From: Saprospiraceae bacterium
Lineage (GTDB): Bacteria > Bacteroidota > Bacteroidia > Chitinophagales > Saprospiraceae
NCBI GenBank assembly: GCA_019638455.1
Contig: JAHBTU010000003.1
Coordinates: forward strand, 1,116,001 to 1,180,000
DNA: 64,000 nt
Reading direction: 5' to 3'
Part shown: piece after piece, positions 63,502-64,000 of the stretch
Position numbering within the stretch: position 1 is the stretch's first letter
Layout of the letters: every line of letters starts with the position of its first letter
Translations under genes and position numbers: made by a program
The notes under the pieces: model-generated
The model's database searches: none
What the model was told of the DNA's origin: nothing
The model's input: only the letters and a program-made list of their open reading frames with translations

Positions 63502-63650
63502 GCCGAAAATTTTTAAAAGCGTTAAGATTTAGGTTAGGTGACAATCTTTGAGGATTGTCTGCTGGCGGTCTCCTCGGCAGGGAAGACCATGACACTTTGG
63601 TAAACCCGTTCATGCGCCTACAATTTTATGGTTTATTTTTCTTTTGTTGG

Positions 63651-63716
63651 CGATAACGGGGGCATGGCTGCCCGTACCGACGCTTAGGAGGTATGGACAG
63701 CCATGCAGGGTTAGCA
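63651..63716 (-). other. attC-like recombination site 8
   Basis: The site is 66 bp. On the minus strand: TGCTAAC, CCT, GCATGGCTGTCC arm, hairpin with the ACCTCCTAAGCGTCGGT tip, GGGCAGCCATGC arm, CCCC, GTTATCG. The hairpin tip is shared with sites 6 and 7, but the arms differ. Closes the right end of tandem unit B. Confidence 0.75.
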
Positions 63717-63722
63717 GATTCT

Positions 63723-64000
63723 TTATTCCTTAAAAATTCGCCCCCAGAAGGCTCCTTCCGTAATCCAGATCGTGTCTGGCTGATGCCCTGCAAATGTCCA
63801 GAAAGAATCCCTAACTACCGTTGCCTGAAATTTGCCGCTGATGTCCCCTGTTTTGAGATTAAGTTCTGTGATGTCGAGGTAATTGTCGTCGTTCTGTTCA
63901 AAAACAGAGTAGTCGCCAGTTATGACATCGCCATCGGAAGTAAATACGGAGTAGGAAAGCGCGCACAACACATCTTTGGAAAGTGGCCATGTATAATTCA
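63723..64000 (-). CDS. unidentified protein, C-terminal part (runs off the window)
   Basis: The frame is open from the window end (first visible residues NYTWPLSKDVLCALSY) to a TAA at 63723. The visible part is beta-rich and acidic (SVFEQNDDNYLDITELNLKT, FQATVVRDSFWTFAGHQ). No family is recognised. It is the last gene of the next module, directly before attC-like site 8. Confidence 0.6.
   Translation of the reverse strand, partial: NYTWPLSKDVLCALSYSVFTSDGDVITGDYSVFEQNDDNYLDITELNLKTGDISGKFQATVVRDSFWTFAGHQPDTIWITEGAFWGRIFKE

Larger units (their letters stand above)
53518..63657. repeat. Tandem duplication of a complete two-gene cassette
   Basis: Unit A is 53518-58594 and unit B is 58595-63657, about 5.07 kb each. 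Each holds the inner part of an attC-like site, the 522-codon gene and the 1090-codon gene. The leaders and the first about 700 codons of the large gene are almost identical, while the C-terminal part and the middle of the small gene have diverged. The repeat limits fall at the AAC...G|TT cores of sites 6, 7 and 8. Confidence 0.85.

Noticed and set aside
53518..63657. Direct repeats considered as a CRISPR array
   Set aside because: The repeats are 5-kb gene units, not short regularly spaced repeats. No cas genes and no short repeat-spacer pattern anywhere in the window.
30207..63716. Palindromes as REP/RAYT elements or simple terminators
   Set aside because: They lack T tracts. Their outer boxes covary by module, not within the palindrome, and duplicated units break at G|TT, which terminators or REP elements would not explain.

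Overview
The window looks like a chromosomal segment of a Bacteroidota bacterium, probably of the Saprospiria/Chitinophagia type. The reasons are the many secreted proteins ending in a type IX secretion system (T9SS) type A C-terminal sorting domain, the TAnnTTTG -7 promoter boxes, the short-LID adenylate kinase, and families typical of the phylum such as DUF1573, a LytS-like kinase and HlyD. No rRNA, tRNA or CRISPR array was seen.

Left part (1-28.4 kb) is ordinary chromosomal backbone on both strands. It starts with the 3' end of a giant GC-rich T9SS adhesin. Housekeeping genes follow: DoxX, SDR, 3-methyladenine glycosylase, PfkB, adk, FtsB/DivIC, sucD, prmA, LytS-like kinase, queE, a tight pyrE/M42 peptidase/NlpC-P60 run, a NUDIX/TIM-barrel/DUF2231-LRR operon, DUF6159/CMD, OmpA lipoprotein, acetoacetate-decarboxylase-like protein, DUF1573, HlyD, a secreted DUF5060/GH5-like glycosidase, NADP-isocitrate dehydrogenase and a LysR regulator.

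Right part (about 28.5-64 kb) is different. Nearly every non-IS gene is on the minus strand and encodes an exported protein. The genes come in modules, usually of two, separated by eight imperfect palindromes of 64-86 bp. Each palindrome has the layout of an integron attC site: outer nnnTAAC...GTTAnnn boxes, short unpaired spacers, inner arms with an extrahelical base, and a variable hairpin. Read in gene orientation, each site lies at the 3' end of a module. The first bases of each well-preserved module (TTA...) are complementary to the 3' box of the same module, as in circularised integron cassettes. Two neighbouring modules are tandem copies whose repeat limits coincide with the G|TT core. 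I interpret this as a cassette array (attC cluster; no integrase in the window) whose cargo is very large T9SS surface proteins: a protease and/or beta-helix protein followed by a repeat (propeller-like) protein. This is the main candidate for an undescribed system here.

The array is heavily invaded by mobile DNA: IS1182 inside the core of site 1, two near-identical IS630 copies, ISAzo13, an IS4-family element, IS1, and two MITE-like elements. Removing two of these elements on paper restores complete reading frames, giving an outer-membrane barrel and a PKD-type lipoprotein.
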